The position numbers were made by a program, and so were the translations under genes. A stretch of DNA of 64,000 nucleotides. It comes from Diaporthe sp. PMI_573 (taxonomy: Eukaryota; Ascomycota; Sordariomycetes; Diaporthales; Diaporthaceae). Location of the stretch: assembly GCA_021399435.1 (NCBI GenBank), contig JAJTUP010000090.1, positions 62,001 through 126,000 on the forward strand. Reading direction: 5' to 3'. Positions within the stretch are counted from its first letter, which is position 1. The number at the start of each line of letters is the position of its first letter. Of this stretch, positions 10,069-19,514 are shown one piece after another. Under the pieces are notes generated by a model that was not told the origin of the DNA, did not search any database, and was given only the letters and a program-made list of their open reading frames with translations.

Positions 10069-11239
10069 CAGTGATGTTATTGGATTGGAGGCAATTTGGA
10101 TTGGACTGGATTTGTCGGAAAATGGCTGGACTGGATTTGGGTTTCTCGAAGATTTGGACTGGATTGGATTGATTGGCAACCAGCTCCTGGAGCTCCAATG
10201 GTCTAACCTGATAAGGCAAGAGCTAAGCCTAATTGAGTGGTCATGAGGAGTCTCCCGTCGCAGCTGCCGTCGCAGACCACGACACGACGCGCGAACTATC
10301 GTTCCGCTATTGGGTTAACATCCAACGCGTGCAGATTGCTACGCTATTAAAAGCACGGAGGCAAACGCGTCGCTCGCGACTTCAGCAGTCCTTCTACTGT
10401 GGCAGACGTGTCTGAACAGTCCACTCACCAGCTACACCATGGCCACTATCTCCAGCTATTTCGGTGCTGCCAGCGGTCGCCGTCCTGATTCTGACAGAGT
10501 TATTCTTGCTCCAACATATATTAGTCCTCGCCCAAACGACCCCGACGGAACCCTGATCGAACCCGACGAATTCAAGCTGAATGGGAAGCAATATGTACGC
10601 TACTCTGTTGTGGCAAAGTCCCAAAAGCACACCAAGAAAAGGACATCAGTCGTCTGGCAGTATGGTGAAGACATACAACTCAAGCAGGACCCGACGAAGA
10701 GGTTCTGGTACTGTTATCTGTGCGAACAGCAGCAGCGCCAACAGGGACTTCCTATTTCCGGCAAGGGCAATTGTACTACCTTAAACCACCTGGAATCGAA
10801 ACACCAAATCATCGCTCACGGCTCCGGATGGACGTCATTGAAGCCAGCAAGTGCTTACGAGCTTGGTATGGTCGCCCGGAGCAGAAGGCATTTGATGACT
10901 CTGCCATCGGTTTGATGGAGGGTGAGGCAGGGAGTACAGTTGGGGCGGATGGGCTGGGTGAGGGAGAGGAAGGCGGCGAAGATGATGGAAGCGAGAAGAA
11001 CATACTGGAGACGCAAGTTGCTAGAGAACATGAGCTCCGTAGTTAGGTGGTGTCATAACCCAAGGACAAGAACAGTTCTACTCCAAGTCTGCTTATTCAG
11101 CGGCTCATTGATTGTCCCAAAAGGGTAAAAATATGAACTGGATCGGTTCTGGATATCCTGGAGGCTGCCTGTCCCCACGTCTGGACTGGATTGGATCGAG
11201 GCTCGGATCCAGCTCCAATCCAATCCAATAACATCACTG
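10069..11239 (+). mobile_element. Non-autonomous hAT element with perfect ends
   Basis: The element is 1,171 bp. Both ends share a perfect 21-bp inverted repeat, CAGTGATGTTATTGGATTGGA at 10069-10089 and its complement at 11219-11239. An exact 8-bp target duplication (CAAAAGGG) flanks it, the size generated by hAT transposases. The first about 110 bp and last about 70 bp are filled with ATTGGA/GGACTGGA words in direct and inverted orientation, typical of hAT subterminal transposase-binding sites. Inside is only the N-terminal, DNA-binding part of a transposase gene. The catalytic domain is missing, so it can move only if a related full element supplies transposase. It inserted between the carotenoid oxygenase gene and the reductase gene. 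The exact target duplication implies a recent insertion. Confidence 0.92.
10439..10915 (+). pseudogene. hAT transposase N-terminal fragment with BED-type zinc finger
   Basis: The 158-aa frame starts at ATG 10439 in a good context (ACCATGG). Around residues 85-120 it has a BED-like finger: aromatic residues (RFWYCYLC) supply the two cysteines, and the pair NHLESKH supplies the two histidines. The C-terminal about 25 residues no longer look like transposase. The RNase H-like core and the hATC dimerisation domain are missing, so it cannot catalyse transposition. It might still bind the element ends, as a repressor or titrating protein, if expressed (inference). Confidence 0.75.
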
Positions 11240-11548
11240 CAAAAGGGTGACGTCAGGAGCCTGCCGTTCTCTCTGCCTTTCTCGAGAGGACGTCTTTTTC
11301 CTCACTGCCTGGGACTGAGTACTTTCGCAGAGCGGGTTGTTAGTTGACACAAATCCGAAATGGCTAGTACCAGAGGAGGTTGAACTTTTCATCTGACCCC
11401 GCCTGTGGCTGCTTGATGCCAGTGCTTCCACCCTCCCCGGTGGCTTGATAGAGCCCGAAGCCGACTCCACAATAGGAATAGGGGGAGCCAAGAGTCCGAT
11501 CATAGCTCTTCGGCGTTTAAGCTGAGCTTGAGAATTTTGGATCGTCAA
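11234..11548 (-). CDS. Weak hypothetical ORF adjoining the hAT insertion
   Basis: This 104-aa minus-strand frame is rich in Ser, Arg and Pro, and it runs into the right end of the small hAT element, where it stops. A splice-like GTAAGC...CAG pair lies just upstream, but no consistent upstream exon could be joined in frame. Removing the insertion would extend it by only a few codons. There is no recognisable family, and coding status is doubtful. Confidence 0.15.
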   Translation of the reverse strand: MTIQNSQAQLKRRRAMIGLLAPPIPIVESASGSIKPPGRVEALASSSHRRGQMKSSTSSGTSHFGFVSTNNPLCESTQSQAVRKKTSSRERQRERQAPDVTLLQ

Positions 11549-12156
11549 TCAAAAGGTTTTATCTTTCATCCGTTTGAGGCTACTATTATGCAAATGCTTA
11601 CCTTCCAGGTTGCCTGGATTGGTCCGATGCCGAATATACACTAGGAAATGGGAGAACAGGGAGTCCGACAATGACTCTTTCGACTTGAGCTGAGCGTGGA
11701 AACTTTCCGCACATCTCTTGTAAAATACACCTCGCTCAGGGTACTAAACGTTGACTACCCCCGTACCGTCACAGTGGCCGCACAAAACATGAGGTACATA
11801 GCTTATTTAGATAATTGTACTGTATTTTAGGTACCCGGTGCTATTCTCGGAAAGTTAAGTGATTTGCTAAGATCTCTCTGCCATAGAAAATGCGAGAAAA
11901 GTGACTGCATCAATAGAGGGGATGGGTGGGCTACCACTTGACATTTCAACGTTTACTACCCTGATAAAGGTGTATAGATGGAATAAGCATTTTCAAAACG
12001 TCCGTCGCGACCGTAGGAGAGCACAACCCATGTTGGTTTGAGAGTATTTATAGAGGGCATGTAATGAAGAGGCAGACTTCCCCATGCACCACCACACTCG
12101 TCTTTCTATTGACCTGCTCTAGACCAGTCAACAAACTCGCGCAAGATCATTCTAAT
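11549..12156. other. Intergenic/promoter region upstream of the reductase
   Basis: AT-rich upstream DNA with no coding evidence. An in-frame ATG at 12064 would add 31 residues to the reductase, but the segment looks like leader sequence. Confidence 0.5.
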
Positions 12157-13266
12157 ATGGCGTTTCCAGAACGCGTTCTCCTCACGGGAGGTAATGGACT
12201 GGTGGGAAGCGCTGTCCTCGTTGCCCTGTGTGAGGCCGGGTATAACGTCGTTGCCGTTATCCGCAGGCAGGAGGCCGTCGACAAGATTTCCCCTCATCCA
12301 GCTATCAAGCGATTCTCCCATCAGGTCCAGTGGAAGATCATCCCTGATGTCACCAAGTCCGATGCGTTCCTCGAGGCCGTCAAGAGCTGCCACTACATTG
12401 TCCACGTGGCATCGCCTGCACCGCCGGTTCCACCTCGGCCAATGGACCTCCGCACTCCCGCCGTGCAAGGCACGCAGGCCATTCTGAATGCTGCCGAAAG
12501 TGAGCCGTTGGTGAAGAGGGTCGTCATCACCGCATCCGTGGTCTCTCTCCTGAAACTCGAGCATCTGAATCCAGATCACCCTATATACCAGCCTGGTGGG
12601 AAGGTGCCTGTGATGTCCGGGGAGACACACTATCCCACCCCAACCGAAAGACCGGATGACGCTACATCTGCCCCATTTCACCGCTACTGCGACTCCAAGC
12701 TCGCAAGTCGTAATCTGACCCTGGACTACGCAGCCGCGCATCCCGACTCTCATTTCAAGATAGTTTTGCTGTGCCCTGGCTATATTCTTGGGCCTGGTAT
12801 ATTGGTCACAAATAAGGCCGAGGCGCTGGCGAGTTCAAATATCATGCTTGCGTTGGCCATAATGGACCTGCGCAAGGCGATCAATCCTGTTTTTGGGCTA
12901 TCCGCGGAACAGCCCACTCCCTGCCTTTCTGAGTTCGTTTGGATCGATGATGTCGTCCTAGGGCACACCAGGGCTCTCACGGTGCCGCTCCCGTTGGACA
13001 CCAACGTGAAGACTTGGGTTATGGCGGTTGATCCGCCTAATGGGCCCCAGCTTACGGATGTCGAGAAGATTCTGAAGCAAAAGTCGCCGGAGCTTGCAAA
13101 GAGTGTGAGTTTCGACGGCGAGGTCAGGCCTTTGGCAGCTAATGTCGACAGCGCAGCGACTCAGGAAGAGTTACTTGGGAGACCATACACCCAGTTCGAG
13201 GATCAGGTTGTAAGAGCGCTGGAGTGGCTATTTAGTTTACCAGATGCCCAGCCTCAAACTGCTTAG
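12157..13266 (+). CDS. NAD(P)-dependent epimerase/reductase (extended SDR, dihydroflavonol-4-reductase-like)
   Basis: From ATG 12157 the protein is 369 aa. This start puts the Rossmann motif TGGNGLVG at residues 10-17, as usual for extended short-chain reductases. An in-frame ATG at 12064 would add 31 atypical residues. The catalytic pair YxxxK is present (Tyr177-Cys-Asp-Ser-Lys181). A conserved VxHVASPAPP segment and LLCPGYILGPG follow the usual fold order of the aldehyde/ketone/cinnamoyl-CoA-reductase-like branch. The gene is intronless and intact, and probably reduces a carbonyl on a small aromatic or polyketide-type substrate in the cytosol (family-level inference). It is tandem with the BVMO gene 680 bp downstream on the same strand, so the two may work together. 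Confidence 0.85.
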   Translation: MAFPERVLLTGGNGLVGSAVLVALCEAGYNVVAVIRRQEAVDKISPHPAIKRFSHQVQWKIIPDVTKSDAFLEAVKSCHYIVHVASPAPPVPPRPMDLRTPAVQGTQAILNAAESEPLVKRVVITASVVSLLKLEHLNPDHPIYQPGGKVPVMSGETHYPTPTERPDDATSAPFHRYCDSKLASRNLTLDYAAAHPDSHFKIVLLCPGYILGPGILVTNKAEALASSNIMLALAIMDLRKAINPVFGLSAEQPTPCLSEFVWIDDVVLGHTRALTVPLPLDTNVKTWVMAVDPPNGPQLTDVEKILKQKSPELAKSVSFDGEVRPLAANVDSAATQEELLGRPYTQFEDQVVRALEWLFSLPDAQPQTA

Positions 13267-13946
13267 ATGGCTGTAAATAATGACGAGGAGTGCTGTCAAG
13301 TAGTAGGGGGGAACGTCGCTCTCCGTAACGCATCGCGGAACAAGCTATACTACACAAATAGATACAATTACGCGCCGTGCCGGACTCGCTCTACGTATTG
13401 TAAGCAAAGGATCGATCGCCTTGTTGCCGAGCCCGGGAAAAGGCCGCTACGACGTGTCCGTAGCACATATTGTTTAGTGTTCCATGGCCTTGGTCTTGAA
13501 TATCTCGAGCTGGAGAGGGGGACTACAACGGGCCTTGTCCGAATGGCTTGGTGTCTCGTCAGGCAACCCAAAAGGTGTACTGAGAAACCCGCGGAAAATT
13601 CCGCGGAGGCTTCCCGTTCAATTCACCGCTGGATCCACATCATGCTCGCCTAGCAGTTGACGGCGTTGTAATTGTCCCGCCTTGGCTTAGACAGCTGTAG
13701 ATGAACTGGGCTTCGGGCGGTGCTGCATCCCGATACTCGAAGGTCGAGGGTTGAGGTGGTGAAGATCTAGAGGTCTATATATATTCACATGCCCGTCAGC
13801 TTAGTTTGTTTGTAGCTACAGAAGAGGACATCGCTTCAGCCGTAAGACTATTGACAAAGACTCAGCCTGTCATATTTTGACGAAACGTATATCATCCGAT
13901 ACCCTGCGCTCCAATAAACACAGCTTGCTTCATTCTCTCTAAGAAA
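13267..13946. other. Intergenic region and 5' leader of the BVMO gene
   Basis: The open frame directly after the reductase (13267-13653) has no recognisable content. A TATATATAT element lies at 13776-13784, about 160 bp before the BVMO start, and a pyrimidine-rich leader (CATTCTCTCTAAG) precedes the ATG. The TATA element is a plausible core promoter. Confidence 0.45.
13776..13784 (+). promoter_or_regulatory. TATA-like element upstream of BVMO
   Basis: TATATATAT lies 163 bp upstream of ATG 13947 in otherwise mixed sequence. The position fits a fungal core promoter, but nothing else supports it. Confidence 0.3.
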
Positions 13947-15851
13947 ATGTCTCAAGAATTGATCGAGAAATACACCCAAGAGAGGGCCAAGCGCCTCAGG
14001 CCCGACGGTGTCGCTCAGTACATTGATGTTAGATCCAAGGAGATACAAACGCTTGCCAGCGACCCATGGGTCAACTACGAATCTGAAGCCATCAAAAATG
14101 CCCCTCTCAAAGACGGAAGCAACATCAAATTCCTGATTTGCGGAGGAGGGCACAGCGGGATTCTGTACGCCTACCGTCTAATTGAGGCAGGCTTCAGCAG
14201 CAAGGACATTGTCAACGTCGACATCGCCGGCGGTTTCGGCGGCACATGGTACTGGAACCGCTACCCCGGACTCATGTGCGACGTGGAAGGTTTCGTTTAC
14301 CTGCCGCTGCTGGAAGAGACTGGCTATGTCCCCAAGCACAAGTACTCTTATGGCCAGGAGATCCGAGGCCAGTCAGAGCGCATCGCAGCTAAATGGGGCC
14401 TCCAGGGCCAGTTCTGCACCAAGGTCGACAGCCAAACATGGGATGAAGACAAGCATCAGTGGGTCGTCAGGATGACCCGCACTCTCGGGGAGGACCTACG
14501 CACCGAGCGACTGACGGTGTATGCTGACTTCGTTGTTGGTGCCGGCGGTATTCTGTCCATCCCCAAGATTCCCAAGCTGAAAGGGTGGTCGGAGTTCCGC
14601 GCGAAAAGGCACGCATTCCATACGTCTCGCTGGGACTACGCGTACACGGGCGGGAGCCAGGAGAAGCCCGACATGACCAAGCTCAAAGGGAAGGTTGTTG
14701 CTCTCATCGGGACCGGTGCAACCGCCGTGCAGGCGGTCCCCGAATTGGCAAAATGGGCTAAGCACTTGTACGTCGTCCAGAGGACGCCCTCATACTGCGG
14801 GCCGCGTGGCCAGGCAGAGGTAACACCTGAGTTCTGGTCCAAAGTCGCAGATGGGCCGGGCTGGCAAAACCGGCGGAGGCGCAACTTCAACTCGTTCATC
14901 ACCAACAACCCAGAGCCGGTCGACCTTGTCAACGACGGATGGACACATGTTCCAGGTGTGTCGGGGACAGTCGGCTCTTCCAGCAAGATTGTGTCCTCTG
15001 ACAAGATTGGCGACCACATCCAAGAGTTGCTCAGAGTTGACAGCGTTGCTACCGAGGAGCTTCGGGCGCGGATATCACGGGAGGTCAAGGACCAAGAGAC
15101 GGCGGAGAAACTAAAGCCGTGGTACGGTACTTGGTGCAAGCGTCCGACTTTCCACGACGCCTACCTTCCGACCTTCAACCGCGACAATGTCACTCTGATA
15201 GATACCAATGGCAAGGGCCTCGATAGCCTTACAGAGAATGGCATCGTGTTCGATGGAGTCGAGTACAAAGTCGACTGTCTGGTCCTAGCCACCGGCTTTG
15301 TTGTGGGGACCACGAATAACGTATCAGAGAAGATCGGCGCGCCGATCACAGGGCGCAGCGGGGTCTCGTTCACGGAGGCGTGGGAGAAGCCCGGCGCTAC
15401 CACTGCCTTCGGTCTTTTCTTCCCAGGCTTTCCGAACTTTGCTGCTACCCACTATCGTGGCGCTGGATTTTCTTACAACCTGTCGTCCGTCTATGACATC
15501 TTTGCACGCCTCTTTGCGCATGTCGTAGCGACAGTTCACCGCCAGAAGAATTATCGACATAAAGTTGTCTTTGATATATCCGAGAAGGCCACCGAGCGCT
15601 GGGCCGGCGAAGTGGCAGCAAGAGCTGCCTGGTTTGGTGGGCTCAGCATCTGCACACCTGGCTACTATACTGACGAGGGAGAAACATTTGGCAAGGGTTC
15701 GTCCGCAAAGACAGACGATGATAAGGACAATTATGCCAAAGCCAGACAAGCCCTCTGGGGTTCTGGCCCTGTGGATTACCAGCTCAGAACCGAGAGTTAT
15801 GTTGCGAAGGAGGGCAATATATTAGAGGACTTTACTATTGATGTAGTCTAG
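13947..15851 (+). CDS. FAD-dependent Baeyer-Villiger-type monooxygenase
   Basis: This is an intronless 634-aa protein. The FAD-binding Rossmann motif GGGHSG is at residues 66-71. GGFGGTWYWNRYPG (95-108) is the diagnostic BVMO FAD segment. The NADPH-binding Rossmann motif GTGATA is at 255-260. The BVMO fingerprint FxGxxxHxxxW(P/D) is present as FHTSRWD (224-230), but its glycine is Arg221 here (AKRHAFH), one base away from glycine. Such enzymes insert oxygen next to a ketone to give an ester or lactone, using NADPH and O2. The N-terminal extension (residues 1-60) is typical of the fungal polyketide/steroid-type BVMO group. The gene follows the reductase on the same strand and looks intact apart from the fingerprint change. 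Substrate unknown. Confidence 0.9.
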   Translation: MSQELIEKYTQERAKRLRPDGVAQYIDVRSKEIQTLASDPWVNYESEAIKNAPLKDGSNIKFLICGGGHSGILYAYRLIEAGFSSKDIVNVDIAGGFGGTWYWNRYPGLMCDVEGFVYLPLLEETGYVPKHKYSYGQEIRGQSERIAAKWGLQGQFCTKVDSQTWDEDKHQWVVRMTRTLGEDLRTERLTVYADFVVGAGGILSIPKIPKLKGWSEFRAKRHAFHTSRWDYAYTGGSQEKPDMTKLKGKVVALIGTGATAVQAVPELAKWAKHLYVVQRTPSYCGPRGQAEVTPEFWSKVADGPGWQNRRRRNFNSFITNNPEPVDLVNDGWTHVPGVSGTVGSSSKIVSSDKIGDHIQELLRVDSVATEELRARISREVKDQETAEKLKPWYGTWCKRPTFHDAYLPTFNRDNVTLIDTNGKGLDSLTENGIVFDGVEYKVDCLVLATGFVVGTTNNVSEKIGAPITGRSGVSFTEAWEKPGATTAFGLFFPGFPNFAATHYRGAGFSYNLSSVYDIFARLFAHVVATVHRQKNYRHKVVFDISEKATERWAGEVAARAAWFGGLSICTPGYYTDEGETFGKGSSAKTDDDKDNYAKARQALWGSGPVDYQLRTESYVAKEGNILEDFTIDVV

Positions 15852-16534
15852 AGTCGACCTTGTTAGCTAAGGACTGGTGAGAAGCAGAATTAAGCATTTT
15901 CTATGGTCTAGATCTACTCCTGCGCGGTTGGCCACAAAATTGTACCACGGCCGCTAATTGTTGAGAATGACTAGAGCGTCACTTCAATAGAGACAATATC
16001 CCGATTATCAATCACCATAGTTGACGACGACTCCTCCTATATCTTTCGGAGATCGTCCAGGGGGGGTCTTGCTACGTGAAGCGCAGGTACAACGATGTTC
16101 AATTTAGAAGATGGGAGGTGGACCTCGTTATCACTGGTTACTCCAGTATTCAGCCCCACGTGGAAACCGTAAATACCCTCTCTGACACACTCGGCCATGG
16201 AAGTGATTGACTCGCGAGCGGTGAGATGGAAATGAATGTAGTGGTGAAAGTCAGTGTGAACTCGGCGTGGCACTGCCCGAGGGCTTTAGAGGCTATATCA
16301 GACAATGGGGGCGACCACGAGCTTGCGTTTCAAGAGGCACAAGGCGGCTTCATCTTGGTCGGATATGGTTAGATCCTGGAACGATCACAGTAATCAGCAA
16401 CCTGAAGTCCACGGTGCAGCCTGGATAGGCACTGCGAATAAGGAGCGTAAGAGCCGGACTAAAAACGATTCCACGGGCAACGAGCAGCCTCCACGTATGG
16501 AAGTACTAATAATCAGTTCATCCAGACGTCTACA
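15852..16534. other. Intergenic, no supported gene
   Basis: Frames at 16037-16273 (minus) and 16305-16574 (plus) have no recognisable domain. The second overlaps the NACHT fragment in another frame. Confidence 0.45.
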
Positions 16535-16930
16535 GTGGATAATAGGCGTGTTCCGACTCTGGCTGGTCACGTAATGGAAGCCATCGACGCTGATCGAACA
16601 ATACTCAACATGGGGTTACGGAAGCAATTCGAAAAACTCATCCTTGAGCTTTTGTCGAGGATTCAAGGAAAAGCTTCCTGTCGTGCTCCTGTTATTATTG
16701 TTGTTGATGCTCTAGATGAATGTGAGAGAGAGGACGACATTAGGGTGATTATCACCCTCTTTTCTCACGCAAGGAACCTTCAGTCGCCGACGCTAAAGGT
16801 TCTCCTCACCAGTCGGCCAGAACTTCCAGTCAGGCTTGGTTTCAAGCAGAAGGCCGTACAGGGCACCTACACTGATCTTATTTTACACGAGATCCCAGAG
16901 CATATTGTTGAGCATGATATATTAGTTTGA
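16535..16930 (+). pseudogene. NACHT/STAND (NLR-like) protein fragment
   Basis: The 131-aa open frame contains a Walker B block (PVIIVVDALDECERED) and the following strand and sensor region (LKVLLTSRPELPVRLGF). It is preceded by the helix that normally follows the P-loop in fungal NACHT proteins (LRKQFEKLILELLSRIQ). The P-loop itself, an N-terminal effector domain and C-terminal WD40, ankyrin or TPR repeats are all absent, and the frame stops at 16930. This is therefore a piece of a heterokaryon-incompatibility-type NLR gene rather than a working one. Such genes turn over quickly in fungi, and isolated fragments in repeat-rich DNA are common. Confidence 0.65.
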
Positions 16931-18911
16931 AACCGGATATTCGTACAACCAAAAACGGATGCCGCGTACCTTTTTCTAGCTAATCGTGCTGCCCCCTGTG
17001 CCTGAATTAAAAAACACTATGGGTTCGCCATACAAATAATTAACGTAATTACACCTATTCTTCTAACTTCGGTTTTAGGATGTGAGATGTCGAGATGGAG
17101 CTTCATTGTGCTGATATTGGGTAGGGATTGGGCAGGGGTCCTTAAGCAGGAATTGCGCAAGACGAAGGCACGAGGGGTTTGAGGGCCGGTTCTCGGACTC
17201 ATAAATGAGTATGCATTGTATCGTGTGGCCAAATAGTTCTTGTGACGTGCCTCATCGGCCAGACATCCCACACGCGGTCGACCCGCCCAAAGCCTCCGGC
17301 TCCGAGCTCCTCGACTTCGAGTAAGGTCCGAGTTAGAACAGGTGCCTGGCGACGCAGTGTGCTTGCGGGAAAGTTCGAAGCCCGCCAGGAGCTCATATGT
17401 GGTTGCAATGTCATTGCTCAAGAGGCGCGGGGTTTGGCTTCATCTCGTAGAGGAGCAGTCTTTATGTTCTTCCAAACTGGTATCCCTCGCACCTGCCCGC
17501 AGTGAGAAGTGGAAGCATTACTGGCTGCACCCGACCCTGTCAGGATGGCCAGCATATGCAAAGTATCCCCGCTGCGAATTGCGAACTTGCCGCGAAGGTG
17601 GTGGAGAGGTGTGTGACAGAAGGGCTCGGCCGTCCAGCCCGCGAGGCCCGTCTTCAGCTGCACCCGACCCTGTCAGGATAACCGATACACGCGACCTCAC
17701 GGGCCCTTCTTCTGTCTGCCGCCTGCGATGCAATAGATAAGCCCACCTAGTTACTGCTGCTACTGCTAGTTCTTTTGTCTTTGTGTGATGTAGACCTAAA
17801 TTGCTTGTTTCGCAAACGGGAGTGATAATTCATTTAAAAGCAACGATCCAACAGATAGCTCAAGCGGACCATCAGTGCCGCCGAAGTGGGGAGGCAATAC
17901 TCAGACGCGAGTGCGTCTAATTCCTCCAACCCGGGCTTGACCGCAGAGAAATTTGTCCTGGTTTAGAATTTTCATTTCTATTTGATGCTCTCCTTTTCAA
18001 ATCTTGCTTTGGTGAGCCCACAGCCACAGCCCTTTACAGACCACTCTTCTCTGAGTCGGTCGACATCCATGCAGGTGTCCCCAGCAGCGTCGTCATGCAA
18101 TTCGCCTACGCCTGCGCAAAATCTGGTCAGGGCTGAAGCCAAGATCACCTTTGCACAGAAGATCTTTGACATTTACAAGTTCTGGCTCCAGTTGGTTCAC
18201 AGCACAGCTTTATCTCGTAATATAACCTCAATAGATGCCAGGCTCCGGGAATATTTACGTCACCATTGGATTCGGTCGTGGATCTGTTTAAAAAAAAAAT
18301 AAAACGACTTGACAGAGGTATGATTGATTCATCAATCTACCGCATCTTCGCACCACGTTATACCCAGTCTTCTGTTGCTCACTGCCACATCTTTCCCAAT
18401 CCTTTCAAGCCGAGTAATCTCCGCTTTCGACAAAAAGCCTTCTTCAGCAGTCTGAAACGAGTTTGATCGTCATTGCTCCCTGAGATTGTCGCCTTATGGT
18501 GGTAAAATCGAAGCTGTAGCTCTTATAGAGCGGTCATTGGAGTCTCTCTATTGAAAGTACCTACCGCGGTTCATCTCTCATTCTTCAGTGCTATCATGAC
18601 TATATCAATGCTCATCTAGGTGGAGTCTTAAATGATCACAGTCTCCATACTGCATCTCGGATTCTCAATTCGGGGAATGCCCTATCGACACGAGTTAGGG
18701 CCATCACAGACGCTTCTGTTTTTGCCACATACAAAGAGGATACCAATGTGGCTAATGGAAGATCAGCTTCGTCGCCTTGGTGCGCGAAATGATTTTGAAC
18801 ATAATATCATGCAATTTTGTGCGTCATCCCAAGGACGAGCATCTAGATTGTCTTCCTGGACCTCTTCTCAACAGATAACTGATCTGATTGACCATTCAAT
18901 TATTTTCTGTG
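16931..18911. other. Gene fragments and unassigned DNA before the first Copia element
   Basis: A minus-strand segment at about 17250-17345 encodes VEELGAGGFGRVDRVWDV, which resembles a protein-kinase glycine loop, but no other kinase motif follows. The 23-bp word starting GCTGCACCCGACCCTGTCA occurs at 17525 and again at 17658. Frames at 17982-18302 and 18632-18922 plus have no recognisable domain. Confidence 0.4.
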
Positions 18912-19114
18912 TGTTGGAATAGCACCTGGTTGGATCGCACGTAGTTCGATAGGTTGGGTGTGCTTAGTCAGCCGGGGGCCCGGCTGGGGAAGAGTGGCCT
19001 CTTCCCATCGTACGATAGTACACCCGTTTCCCTGAGCAAGCAATACAATCAGAACCAACCAACAGACCCCTACGTACGTACGTACTATCGCCATATGGCA
19101 AAGGCCATTCAACA
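18912..19114 (+). repeat. 5' LTR of Copia copy 1
   Basis: The LTR is 203 bp, from TGTTGGAATAGC to CCATTCAACA. It contains two back-to-back hairpins: AGCCGGG/CCCGGCT (18970-18985) and GGGAAGAG/CTCTTCCC (18987-19006, loop TGGC), followed by TACGTACGTACG. It lacks one base and differs at about three others relative to the 3' LTR. Confidence 0.93.
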
Positions 19115-19263
19115 CTGATCAGTGGATTGCTTGGCAATTCACAGATTGGCAAGAGTGAAGAGACGAGGCTCGCACAAAGACGACTAGCCTGAGGAGATTG
19201 CAGCAGTGCTGCCTCGGGAGAGTCGGGAATCGTGCGCTTGTGCTATATCCCAGGAGTACTTCT

Positions 19264-19403
19264 TTCTTTTGCTTGAGAAGGCGTCTACTACGGTAGAAGC
19301 TGAGATCGTACGAGAAAGAAGCACTTCTAGACGACTAAACTACTCAATTCTTTTGCTTGAGAAGGTCTTCACTATTGTGAAGGCTGAGATCGTACGAGAA
19401 AGA
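19264..19403 (+). promoter_or_regulatory. Leader repeats with two co-varying hairpins (Copia copy 1)
   Basis: Two leader repeats share TTCTTTTGCTTGAGAAGG at the start and TGAGATCGTACGAGAAAGA at the end. Between them each has a 20-nt hairpin with a 4-nt loop: GCGTCTAC-TACG-GTAGAAGC at 19281-19300 and GTCTTCAC-TATT-GTGAAGGC at 19365-19384. The stem sequences differ between the repeats but remain paired apart from one mismatch and one wobble. The same arrangement is present in copy 2 (59611-59630 and 59695-59714, complement). Such covariation points to an RNA structure, for example for packaging, dimerisation or translation control. Confidence 0.6.
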
Positions 19404-19514
19404 GTAGCAAGGTGTGCGCCATTGCACAACTATACAACCCCAGACTATACGAGACGACATAGTCTATATATATCAACAACTCGATTCGCACGATACGACG
19501 CGAAGACCACCACC

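Noticed and set aside
13267..13653. 128-aa ORF directly after the reductase gene
   Set aside because: No domain, unlikely composition, and it begins in the base following the reductase stop, as expected for chance read-on.
19206..19514. In-frame N-terminal extension of Gag-Pol in copy 1 (103 residues)
   Set aside because: In copy 2 a different number of TA units breaks this extension, whereas the frame from ATG 19515 is the same length in both copies and has a good start context.
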